Part shown: piece by piece, positions 33,449 through 40,482 of the stretch
Layout of the letters: every line of letters starts with the position of its first letter
How positions within the stretch are numbered: position 1 is the first letter of the stretch
NCBI GenBank assembly: GCA_018714205.1
Contig: DVNR01000073.1
Span: forward strand, 1 to 40,482
Direction of reading: 5' to 3'
Length of the DNA: 40,482 nt
Source of the DNA: Candidatus Aphodousia faecipullorum
GTDB taxonomy: Bacteria; Pseudomonadota; Gammaproteobacteria; Burkholderiales; Burkholderiaceae_F
Program-made: the position numbers and the translations under genes
The notes under the pieces: generated by a model
The model's input: the letters and a program-made list of their open reading frames with translations, nothing else
Database searches by the model: none
Told to the model about the DNA's origin: nothing

Positions 33449-33542
33449 ACTGAGTTGAAACGTCCGATATGGTTTTCAAGCATCTTCTGGCTGATACTTT
33501 CATTTGAAACTCTTTTCCTTATTTTTCTCTGGGGTAAGAAAC

Positions 33543-34934
33543 ATGCTTGAAAATCTTATGCCTTATCTGGCGATCGTGATCGTCATTTTGACTGGCTGGG
33601 GCATTGTCAAAAATCTTCAGGTCAATGTCCTTTTGCTCTTTTCGGGACTGGCCCTTAACCTTTTGGCTGTGCTCGGCGGAGTTGACTCTATCCTACCGAG
33701 AGGAGCGCACAGCACCGGCTGGGTGGGTTTTGACTTATTCGCTCAATTGAGTGCCCTATCGAGATCTCAAGTCGCCAGCACCGGCTTCATCATTTTGATT
33801 GCCGGTGGCTTTGCGGCTTACATGGATCAAATTGGGGCTAGTGATAAATTGGTCGCAACATGCATGAAGCCGCTTCAAAAGTTCAAAAGCCCGTATCTTG
33901 TTTTAGGCGCTGTGTTTATCCTCGGACACTTCTTGGGTTTGGTCGTTACTTCGGCCGCAGGACTCGCAATGCTTTTGGCTGTTAGCGTTTATCCGCTTCT
34001 GCTCGGTATTGGGGTATCGGCTTTGTCGGCCGCCGCAGTGATCGGCTCCGTTTTGGTTTTTTCCTACGCCCCCTCGAGCGCGATTGCCGTATTAACGGCG
34101 AACACCGCCGGTGTGGATCCCATGGTCTATTTGATTCAGCATCAATTGCCGGTTGCCATCCCAGCGGTTTTAGTGACAGTCGTATTACACGTCATTGTTC
34201 AACAGTACTACGATAAAAAAGATGCCGCTGCAGGTCGTTTGCCTCAGGTTTCTAATTTTGATGTCGCAAAGAAAAACGAAAAAGCTGAAAAGCTTCCCGG
34301 ATACTACGCTTTGCTTCCTTTAGTGCCTTTAGTATTACTTTTTATCTTTAATAAGTTAGTTTACAAAACCATTGTGCTCGACGTCGCCACGGCCATGTTC
34401 ATCGGTTGGGTTTTCGCAATTTTGGTCGATCTCGCCACGCGTCGAAATCTGACGGTCGTTTTTAAAGACGGCAGTGCCATGTTTAAGGGCATGGGGCATA
34501 TGTTAACGAGTGTCGTCGGCTTAATCTTTGTCGCTGCGCTATTTGCCGCCGGTTTGCAAAATACCGGACTGGTTGCTTTGTTAATTGACGCTGCGAAGAA
34601 TGCAGGCCTTGGCATGGCGGGAACCGGCATTGTTGTGTCCATCGTGATCGGAATTGTCACCGTTTTGACGGGTTCTGGTGTCGCTTCCTTTACAGGTCTT
34701 GTACCGATTGCCCCAGCCGTGGCAGCCGGCTTAGGCGGTGACGCTATTGATCTCGCCATGATGATGCAACTTGCCAGTGAATTCTTACGCCCCGTATCTC
34801 CTGTCGCCGGTGTGATCATTATCGTGGCGGGCTTTGCTAACGCCAACCCATTGGCTGTTGTACGTCGTACACTCATTCCCTGCTTCGGTGGGCTGATCGT
34901 TTCACTGTTTGTCACGATTTTCTTCATGCTTTAG
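33543..34934 (+). CDS. dcuC: Anaerobic C4-dicarboxylate transporter, DcuC family
   Basis: This is an inner-membrane carrier of 463 aa with about 12 hydrophobic segments, close in length to E. coli DcuC (461). TGWGIVKNLQVNVLLLFSGLAL at the N-terminus and GASDKLVATCMKPLQKFKSPYLVLG near residue 95 match the DcuC family. SAAGLAMLLAVSVYPLLLGIGVSALSAAAVIG and the C-terminal ASEFLRPVSPVAGVIIIVAG do so as well. DcuC exchanges fumarate and succinate or exports succinate during anaerobic growth. The ATG at 33543 has GGGGTAAG eight bases upstream; a TTG at 33504 is less likely. A TTGTCAA cluster sits upstream and a terminator downstream. It may handle fumarate from the lyase at 35839-37323. Confidence 0.87.
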   Translation: MLENLMPYLAIVIVILTGWGIVKNLQVNVLLLFSGLALNLLAVLGGVDSILPRGAHSTGWVGFDLFAQLSALSRSQVASTGFIILIAGGFAAYMDQIGASDKLVATCMKPLQKFKSPYLVLGAVFILGHFLGLVVTSAAGLAMLLAVSVYPLLLGIGVSALSAAAVIGSVLVFSYAPSSAIAVLTANTAGVDPMVYLIQHQLPVAIPAVLVTVVLHVIVQQYYDKKDAAAGRLPQVSNFDVAKKNEKAEKLPGYYALLPLVPLVLLFIFNKLVYKTIVLDVATAMFIGWVFAILVDLATRRNLTVVFKDGSAMFKGMGHMLTSVVGLIFVAALFAAGLQNTGLVALLIDAAKNAGLGMAGTGIVVSIVIGIVTVLTGSGVASFTGLVPIAPAVAAGLGGDAIDLAMMMQLASEFLRPVSPVAGVIIIVAGFANANPLAVVRRTLIPCFGGLIVSLFVTIFFML

Positions 34935-34957
34935 CACCCACCTTCAATGTGGATTTT

Positions 34958-34986
34958 TAGCCGGTGCCAATGGTACCGGCTTTTTT
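34958..34986 (+). terminator. Intrinsic terminator of the DcuC-like gene
   Basis: GCCGGTGCC (34960-34968) pairs with GGTACCGGC (34972-34980), one G-T wobble included, over a 3-base loop, followed by T6. Confidence 0.9.
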
Positions 34987-35023
34987 ATTAGTTAGAATAA
35001 GTTGGGAAATAAGGAGATGACTC

Positions 35024-35656
35024 ATGCAACATCTGACTCAATTATCCAATTTCTCTGAATTACTGAACGGTCAGTACGAAAAACGAGGAACTGTCGGTGA
35101 TGTTCTCCGACAAGCGAACTGCGGTCTCGGCACTTTTGAGGGATTGGACGGTGAGCTTATCATCCTCAATGGGCAGGCTTTTAAGGCAATTCCCGGTGGA
35201 GAGGCTTATGAATTGAGCGCAGACACCCCCTTATCCTTCGCGCAAGTTTTTAAGACAGATACACTTCCTTTACAAAAAGTCAGTATAAAGCAACCGGTTG
35301 ACTTACATTCGCTCTCACATCAATTGGCACAAAGCGGGCTTTCCATCGACACTATTTGGGGGCTGCGAGCTCAAGGAGTTTTCGAGCATATAACGGTTCG
35401 TAGCATTGGCAAACAGAGCCTACCATTTAAGCCTTTTTCAGAATGCGCAGATCAAGCGGTCAGCTCAATTTTTTCAAAAATAGAAGGTTTTTTGGTCGGC
35501 TTTTATCTTCCCATTTCCTTCGCCGAAAATTGTGGCCACGGTTGGCATTGGCATTTCATTGACAAAAACCTATGTTTAGGCGGACACGTCGTTGATTTTT
35601 CGGCCGCTGAACTTGTCATGCAAGCCTGGTCATTGGACAAGCCAAAATTCGTTTGA
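35024..35656 (+). CDS. Acetolactate decarboxylase (short form)
   Basis: This enzyme converts acetolactate to acetoin. The 210-aa protein shows the family motifs GTFEGLDGELIILNGQ with E44, and the zinc-binding His set H175, H177 and H188. The 2- and 11-residue spacing equals H194, H196 and H207 of the Brevibacillus enzyme. R126 aligns with its catalytic R145. The protein ends about 20-30 residues earlier than usual, so the C-terminal tail, which I recall supplies a further ligand in Brevibacillus, is missing. AAGGAG seven bases before the ATG gives a strong start. No acetolactate synthase gene is adjacent, so the source of substrate is unclear. Confidence 0.87.
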   Translation: MQHLTQLSNFSELLNGQYEKRGTVGDVLRQANCGLGTFEGLDGELIILNGQAFKAIPGGEAYELSADTPLSFAQVFKTDTLPLQKVSIKQPVDLHSLSHQLAQSGLSIDTIWGLRAQGVFEHITVRSIGKQSLPFKPFSECADQAVSSIFSKIEGFLVGFYLPISFAENCGHGWHWHFIDKNLCLGGHVVDFSAAELVMQAWSLDKPKFV

Positions 35657-35776
35657 CTTTCTCCATCTCTGGTTCTCCGCGCCTTGTTTGGCAAGCGATG
35701 CGAACACGTTAAAGCGCATCTTCGCCCGAAAAAGGATGAAAGAACTTAAAAAGTCAAGATAGGATCACACGAAACA

Positions 35777-35815
35777 CCAAAAATAAACTCCCAATCTCCA
35801 TTTAGAGATTGGGAG
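35777..35815 (-). terminator. Intrinsic terminator of the ArgH-like lyase gene
   Basis: CTCCCAATCTC (35788-35798) pairs perfectly with GAGATTGGGAG (35805-35815). On the minus strand TTTATTTTTGG follows, so it terminates the leftward lyase transcript. The plus strand has no T-tail. Confidence 0.87.
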
Positions 35816-35838
35816 GATGAGAACAGGATAAGAAAAAA

Positions 35839-37323
35839 CTACCGCATTAACGCCTCATAAAGCGATTGTCGCTTCTCAGTAGCCGTTTCAATTCGGGCAA
35901 GTGTTTCCTCGACCCACTTTTCATCACGTTGCATCGCCTGAAGCCGTTCTTCAAACTGACGATCCATTTCACTTTCTTGGGGTCCACCGTATACGTGCCG
36001 GTTGGCCACAATCGCCACGGGATCCAACGCTGCCTTAAATTCAGCTTCCGACAAGGGGAAAGTCTCGCTGGCGGTGCCTTCAGCTTCTTTTTTCACCTCT
36101 TCGGTCCAAAGCGTGCAAGCGACATCGTACGGGAAGGTTAGCGGTGTTAATTGATGGCAACGTGCATAGGTGACCATGGCACTTGCGAAATGATGACCGA
36201 CACGGAAAGGCACGTTAAAGCGACGCATTAAAATATCCGCCAACTCCTGAGAGGCAGTCCAATCACTGTTAAGCTCTTCAAGTGCCCGTTTAGGATCAAT
36301 TTTCAGCATGCCGACAACATCGGTAAAGTCGTTCATCACTGTCGTTGCATCATCAAATAACTGGCGCCCCAACGGCAAATCCTTGCCGTCATACATCCCT
36401 GTCATCAAATTATGAACACGCCAAACCGTGCCATTGGTTTCATTGATCACCTCGCTCGCGTTACGACGCACGTCAATGAGCGGTCCGGGATTTCGCTTTT
36501 GTGGCATTGCCGATGAGACATACGTACTCGTTACAAGCATCCAAGGACGAGACTGAGCGTATTGAGTCATGATCTCCTGGATGAAATGACCAATGTGCAA
36601 CATTGGAAGCACAAGGCTTTGAGCTGTTTGAACAAACATGTCTTCACCGGCGATCTGCCCAGCATCAAAAGCATTATCAATCACCGCATCAAAACCTAAT
36701 AGCTCGGCCATTCGATGGCGATTCAAAGGCCAACTCGTTCCGTTTAAAACCGTAGTGCCCATTGGAGACTGATTGGTTTCATTGAACGCGGCCACCAACA
36801 GACGGAAGTCGCGTTCAAAACTTTGTACATGACCCAACCACTGGTGACCTAATGAATTCGGTTGCGCGGCGACACCATTGGTGTAATTGGGAATCACGGT
36901 ATGACGATGCTCCTTGGCAACTTGGTAAATCGCACGACGCGCAGCCAGCGCCGCCTTCATGAATGCCAAAAGCTTTTCACGCATACCCATGCGGAAAAAC
37001 GTTGAGTGAATATCTTGGCTGGAACGACCACAATGCAGCAAAGTGCAGGCGATGCCACAATGCTTGATCATCAACGGTTCGTACCGAATATAAACTCGGG
37101 GACGAGGGCTTTCCGGACGATCGCCTTCGGCAATGACTTCCGCCAATCCTTTGGCAAATGTTTTTGCGTGCTCTTTTGAAAGCAACCCTTCTTCGGTGTT
37201 CATGACCAAAGAGGCTTTATTAATTTCGCTGATCCAGTAAAACTCATCATGCACAGAGCCATTGTGCTCGAAGTAATCAACAGCTTTAGCCTTTTCACCG
37301 GCAGATGGATAACCTAATGGCAT
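35839..37323 (-). CDS. Argininosuccinate lyase-like protein (aspartase/fumarase superfamily)
   Basis: This is a 494-aa member of the fumarate-releasing lyase superfamily, nearest to argininosuccinate lyase. The superfamily signature is SSAMPQKRNPG near residues 266-276. PNYTNGVAAQPNSLGHQWLGH and VLNGTSWPLNRHRMAELLGF align with the ArgH regions, but with many changes. The N-terminal half is poorly conserved, so this is probably a paralogue acting on another N-substituted aspartate or C-N adduct rather than arginine biosynthesis. The ATG at 37321-37323 has CAGGAG seven bases upstream; the longer frame is not supported. It is divergent from a LysR gene that likely regulates it. dcuC nearby could move the fumarate product. 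Confidence 0.85.
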   Translation of the reverse strand: MPLGYPSAGEKAKAVDYFEHNGSVHDEFYWISEINKASLVMNTEEGLLSKEHAKTFAKGLAEVIAEGDRPESPRPRVYIRYEPLMIKHCGIACTLLHCGRSSQDIHSTFFRMGMREKLLAFMKAALAARRAIYQVAKEHRHTVIPNYTNGVAAQPNSLGHQWLGHVQSFERDFRLLVAAFNETNQSPMGTTVLNGTSWPLNRHRMAELLGFDAVIDNAFDAGQIAGEDMFVQTAQSLVLPMLHIGHFIQEIMTQYAQSRPWMLVTSTYVSSAMPQKRNPGPLIDVRRNASEVINETNGTVWRVHNLMTGMYDGKDLPLGRQLFDDATTVMNDFTDVVGMLKIDPKRALEELNSDWTASQELADILMRRFNVPFRVGHHFASAMVTYARCHQLTPLTFPYDVACTLWTEEVKKEAEGTASETFPLSEAEFKAALDPVAIVANRHVYGGPQESEMDRQFEERLQAMQRDEKWVEETLARIETATEKRQSLYEALMR

Positions 37324-37411
37324 AGGGATACTCCTGTATTTACTTGTCGATAAACCGATATTGATTTGCCTAAGTGACTCAATCATCTTCCTATCAAAGA
37401 AGAATGAAAAG

Positions 37412-37471
37412 TGCAAACTACTCAATTTGTATTGACAATTCTGTTAATTCATTTTTAAAACTTTGCAAACT
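37412..37471. promoter_or_regulatory. LysR regulatory region with TGCAAACT direct repeats and a TTGACA-17-TTAAAA promoter
   Basis: TGCAAACT occurs at 37412-37419 and again at 37464-37471, 52 bases apart (about five helical turns). Between them TTGACA (37432-37437) and TTAAAA (37455-37460) make a 17-spaced promoter for the LysR gene. TTGT-N4-ACAA (37427-37438) overlaps its -35, a fit for LysR autorepression. Confidence 0.45.
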
Positions 37472-37529
37472 TTTTAAGATGAATACAAATAATCCGCTAG
37501 AATCGGAGAATTACCAGGAGGGAAAAAAC

Positions 37530-38561
37530 GTGAAGCGATACAGCAACATAGATGATTGGCGCATTTTCCGTTTGGTGGCTCAAACCGGTAGCATTCAACG
37601 CGCAGCCGATAAGTTGCAAGTTGACGCTTCTAGCATCAGTCGAACGATTTCAACGCTTGAGAAATCCTTGCATGTCGCTTTGGTGGACAGGCATCAACGA
37701 CCTTTTGGGCTGACGACCGAAGGTCAGGTAGCGCTCAAACACTGTGAAAAAATTATTCAAGAGCACGATTTAATGCTTGAGCAACTTCTTTCCTCTCCTG
37801 ACAGCATGAAAGGTACGTTGCGCGTCGGCATTCCCCCTGCTGTCCTAGACAACTTTCTCATCGGTCCACTTGCCCAATTTCACGAAAAATACCCTGAGTT
37901 ATCACTTGACATCGTGGACTGGCATTCACAGTTGCCCGTCACCTTTATTTCTCCCAATGGGCTTATCGATGTCGTTTGCGGCTACGGACCGGATCCCGCA
38001 AGCCCCGGCATTGTGCAAATTGCCTATGGCGCTGGGTGGGCAATCCCCTGCGCCTCGCCAATTTACATCAAGGCTCATGGTTACCCCAATGAGCCTGATG
38101 ACTTAATTGCCCACACCGGCATTGTTTTCCATAGTCCCATGCGAAAAACGATTGACGAGCTGACGCGCAATGGCGTCACAAAAACATTGGCCTGGGACCA
38201 TGAAATTCATTTCTACTCGGCTCAAGCGGCAAAAAACGCCACATTGATCGGATCAGGCATTCATTCCGGCATTCCGACATTGCATTCATATCGAGAATTT
38301 GTTGTAGGCGGTCTGAAGCCGGTGCTACCAGGCTGGTGCTCACCTCCTCTTGAGCTTTATATTTATGTCAGACCGGAATCTTTGAGGTTGCGCAGAGTTC
38401 GCACTTTTATCCGATGGTTCTGCGAAACCATGAGTAGACTGCACCGGGACGTTGATCGTCAACTTGAACCGGTTTTAAAAAACTTTTTCGCTGGAACAGA
38501 CTGGCAGCCGATCAAACACGACGGAAACTCTCTTGCGCTCTTACTGGATAAATACGAGTAG
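37530..38561 (+). CDS. LysR-type transcriptional regulator
   Basis: This is a LysR-family protein of 343 aa. The winged helix-turn-helix occupies residues 1-65 (IDDWRIFRLVAQTGSIQRAADKLQV, then SSISRTISTLEKSL). The effector domain contains DVVCGYG, ASPIYI, HTGIVFHSP and PVLPGW, the same landmarks as in the LysR protein at 1591-2550. The GTG at 37530 is chosen for its near-perfect AGGAGGG seven bases upstream; ATGs at 37479 and 37374 add unconserved tails and the latter precedes the promoter. It is divergent from the ArgH-like lyase, its likely target. The C-terminal 40 residues after the effector domain are not conserved. Confidence 0.92.
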   Translation: MKRYSNIDDWRIFRLVAQTGSIQRAADKLQVDASSISRTISTLEKSLHVALVDRHQRPFGLTTEGQVALKHCEKIIQEHDLMLEQLLSSPDSMKGTLRVGIPPAVLDNFLIGPLAQFHEKYPELSLDIVDWHSQLPVTFISPNGLIDVVCGYGPDPASPGIVQIAYGAGWAIPCASPIYIKAHGYPNEPDDLIAHTGIVFHSPMRKTIDELTRNGVTKTLAWDHEIHFYSAQAAKNATLIGSGIHSGIPTLHSYREFVVGGLKPVLPGWCSPPLELYIYVRPESLRLRRVRTFIRWFCETMSRLHRDVDRQLEPVLKNFFAGTDWQPIKHDGNSLALLLDKYE

Positions 38562-38726
38562 GCAACTTGAGACAAAGTTCGCAAATTTCATGGGCTCGAT
38601 GCTGTGAAATAGCGTTTATCTTGTCGTTTTCTTCAAACTGATCTTGAATATATCGCTCTTGTCTAGATGATCCTTGGATCCGATACTGCTTCTTAATCTC
38701 TTGGAACTCTTCGGAAGGAGCGAATC

Positions 38727-39827
38727 ATGATTAATAGAAGTTTGTTGTGCTGCGCCTTGGCGGCCTGTTCTCTGACCTCTGCTCATGCTGTGAGCGTTGA
38801 AGTATACGGTTTAGTTGACTACGGTTTCTCCCTGAGCCGCACTTCGGGCAATGCCGATAACGCTATTCATAACAGTTGGTCTTTTGAAATGAAATCCGGC
38901 ATGCGAAACAGCTCTCGCGTCGGGTTTCGAGGAACTGAAGATTTAGGCAACGGCTATAAAGTTCACTTTGTCCTTGAAAACCAATTTTTAGCGGATACCG
39001 GCGCGCTTCAAGACAGTAGCAGCTTCTTCGCTCGTGAATCTTCCGTTGCACTCTCCGGTCCCTTCGGCAAACTCACGCTTGGCAAAGTCGGCAAGCTGCG
39101 TAGCCCCGTTGGCACCACCGCTTTAGCGAGCACCATCACGAATCCTTTTGGCTCGGCGATGAGCGACTTCATCGGTGGAACGAAATCCGTCACATCAGGT
39201 GACTATCTCACGATCAATAACGCGGTGACCTATGCTTCTCCGGACATGGCTGGTTTGAAACTTTATGCTCAATACTCCTTTGCCAACACCAACGAAACAG
39301 GTTACGTGGACGGTGACGATCGCTATATGGCTCTGGGCGCACGTTATAGCAACGGTCCACTCTTGCTCACTGGCATCGTCGACACCGTCAACTTGAAGCA
39401 TCAGCATGACAACGGCGAACAACCGACAACGGTCACCTTGCTTGGCAGCTATGATTTCGGCTTTTTGAAACCCTACGCCTTCATCCACTACTTCGAAAAT
39501 GGCACCATCAATGCCATGGGTGGCTACATCCGATCAAATTCAGCTGACACGTACGATGGCATTGGCGCGGGTTTGTCTTTGCAATGGCCAATCGGCAATG
39601 GTCGGGCAAAGGTCGGGGTTGGCTACATGGATGCAGAATACTCCGACAGCCCGATTAAAAACGATGTGACGCGCTATACCGTTCAAGCCGGTTATGACTA
39701 TGTGCTCACCAAACGCACGCACCTATACACCGACATTGGTTTCGCTCAACAAGATCAAGAAACGAATGAAGGAAAGACGAACCTCAAGGGTTGCGAAGTC
39801 CTCGCCGGCATGGTGCACTACTTCTAA
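38727..39827 (+). CDS. Outer-membrane porin, Burkholderiales general-porin family
   Basis: This is a trimeric beta-barrel porin, 366 aa. A signal peptide (residues about 1-21, cut at AHA) precedes SVEVYGLVDYGFSLSR, the first strand. SSRVGFRGTEDLGNGYKVHFVLENQF and the loop-3-like FFARESSVALSGPFGKLTLGK are hallmarks of the Gram-negative porin_4 family. Alternating strands continue to a C-terminal HYF, the terminal Phe recognised by the BAM machinery. AAGGAG seven bases before the ATG supports strong translation. The 165-base gap upstream isolates it from the LysR gene, so it probably has its own promoter. Selectivity is unknown. Confidence 0.94.
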   Translation: MINRSLLCCALAACSLTSAHAVSVEVYGLVDYGFSLSRTSGNADNAIHNSWSFEMKSGMRNSSRVGFRGTEDLGNGYKVHFVLENQFLADTGALQDSSSFFARESSVALSGPFGKLTLGKVGKLRSPVGTTALASTITNPFGSAMSDFIGGTKSVTSGDYLTINNAVTYASPDMAGLKLYAQYSFANTNETGYVDGDDRYMALGARYSNGPLLLTGIVDTVNLKHQHDNGEQPTTVTLLGSYDFGFLKPYAFIHYFENGTINAMGGYIRSNSADTYDGIGAGLSLQWPIGNGRAKVGVGYMDAEYSDSPIKNDVTRYTVQAGYDYVLTKRTHLYTDIGFAQQDQETNEGKTNLKGCEVLAGMVHYF

Positions 39828-39877
39828 TGCCTAACTTTTGAAAATAAGCGTTAAATCAGACAGCCCTCAGAAATGCT

Positions 39878-39906
39878 CCCCCAATTCCCTAACACGGAAC
39901 TGGGGG
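39878..39906. terminator. Hairpin between the porin and LysE-family genes
   Basis: CCCCCAATTCC (39878-39888) pairs with GGAACTGGGGG (39896-39906) with one A-C mismatch and a 7-base loop. The T-content downstream is low on both sides, but its place between convergent genes suggests transcript end formation. Confidence 0.6.
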
Positions 39907-39929
39907 ATCTGGCTTTACTAAATACAAAT

Positions 39930-40482
39930 TTATTTGAAAAAATCAGAAATTGCAGAAAACAGTACCAGCAAACCAATCAAAAAGAAGACAATGGCGGTTG
40001 ACCGATTAATTAATTGCGCCCCTCTTGGGCCAGCGAAAAAGCGCCGAGCTTTCTCAGCTAAGACGGCGTAAAGCGTCAAATTCACCATCACCAACACGGC
40101 GTAAATGCTGATCATCAAAACCGACTGCGCGACATAAGGTTGAGCCGGATCGATAAATTGCGGCAAAACTGTGATACCGAAAACGATTGGCTGAGGGTTG
40201 CAAAGCGAAATCACAATCCCCTTTGAAAAATTTGACCACCAGCCCCCTTGATTCGAAGGGTCGCAACTCGGGGCGTTAGCATTCGATGCGAAATGAATGG
40301 CCGGTTTTCTCCAACTTTTCCATCCAAGATACAGGACAAAAAACGCGCCGAGAACTTTGATCATTCCAAAAAGCAGTGGGCTGGACATGAGGATCAGCCC
40401 CATGCCAGACAAAGCCATGGTGAAAAGCAAGGCAATGCCGATACCCTGGCCGACGGCGAAAAATAACGTTCTATGCCATCCT
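39930..40482 (-). CDS. LysE/RhtB-family amino-acid exporter, N-terminus beyond window
   Basis: This is an inner-membrane exporter of the LysE/RhtB family. 183 codons are present and the frame stays open to the right edge, so the first 25-30 residues, with the usual PGP motif, are outside. Visible family features are GQGIGIALLF, LKxxGAxxLLYLGWKSWR in the form VLGAFFVLYLGWKSWR, and FSKGIVISLCNPQPIVFGITVLPQFI. A C-terminal helix ends GLLVLFSAISDFFK. Such proteins export excess amino acids or derivatives. It is convergent with the porin gene. Confidence 0.9.
   Translation of the reverse strand, partial: GWHRTLFFAVGQGIGIALLFTMALSGMGLILMSSPLLFGMIKVLGAFFVLYLGWKSWRKPAIHFASNANAPSCDPSNQGGWWSNFSKGIVISLCNPQPIVFGITVLPQFIDPAQPYVAQSVLMISIYAVLVMVNLTLYAVLAEKARRFFAGPRGAQLINRSTAIVFFLIGLLVLFSAISDFFK

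Noticed and set aside
34361-34927. Open frame of 188 codons opposite the DcuC-like gene.
   Set aside because: It mirrors the hydrophobic codons of the real gene and gives a Pro/Ala/Thr-rich translation typical of antisense shadows.

Overview
The window looks like a chromosomal segment from a gut-type betaproteobacterium of the order Burkholderiales, most probably Sutterellaceae (Sutterella/Parasutterella-like). The indications are the hemH-grpE-dnaK-dnaJ block with sigma-32 promoters, the FdxA seven-iron ferredoxin, the Burkholderiales-type porin, a stand-alone RnfB, moderate GC content, and a gene set leaning toward amino acids and dicarboxylates rather than sugars. The family-level call is inference. 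No prophage, insertion sequence, CRISPR array or rRNA is visible. The genes are mainly core, with accessory transport and catabolic modules at both ends.

Layout. 0-5.6 kb: a DEAD-box helicase cut by the window edge, an unusual tRNA-dihydrouridine synthase, a LysR regulator divergent from an OFA-type MFS transporter with a clear ATTGCA operator between them, a CAT-anticodon tRNA (probably tRNA-Ile2) and an unrecognised secreted protein. 5.7-9.7 kb: a nitronate monooxygenase-like flavoprotein with a Cys-rich tail, an NhaD-like antiporter and PncB. 9.8-13.2 kb: an iron-sulfur/redox and repair run (fdxA, fpr, rnfB, nth) facing rpsP-rimM, which here lack the usual trmD-rplS partners. 13.4-19.3 kb: cytoplasmic asparaginase, MntP and BrnQ, then DinB, a TehA/SLAC1-like channel and a PAP2 phosphatase.

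19.3-24.3 kb: the heat-shock block on the minus strand, hemH-grpE-dnaK-dnaJ. Separate, near-consensus sigma-32 promoters sit before grpE and before dnaK. 24.5-27.1 kb: an M20 amidohydrolase, QueC, and a convergent VUT-family (queuosine precursor) transporter behind a potentially structured leader. 27.2-31.6 kb: YheT-like hydrolase and Mrp/ApbC, divergent from metG. 31.7-40.5 kb: a SulP transporter, a DcuC-like carrier behind a TTGTCAA operator cluster, a shortened acetolactate decarboxylase, an ArgH-superfamily lyase divergent from its likely LysR regulator, a porin, and a LysE-type exporter cut by the right edge.

How the genes fit together. Asparaginase, the fumarate-releasing lyase, DcuC, BrnQ, the M20 amidohydrolase and LysE point to life on amino acids, amides and C4-dicarboxylates. 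The two LysR regulators are recognisably of one subfamily, and each faces a catabolic or transport gene. Several convergent gene pairs end inside one another, two of them sharing a palindromic TTAA as both stop codons. I found no clearly new multi-gene system. The best candidates for undescribed biology are the secreted protein at 4.5 kb, the lyase/LysR module at 36-38.5 kb, the Cys-rich flavoprotein, and the leaders of rpsP and of the VUT transporter.
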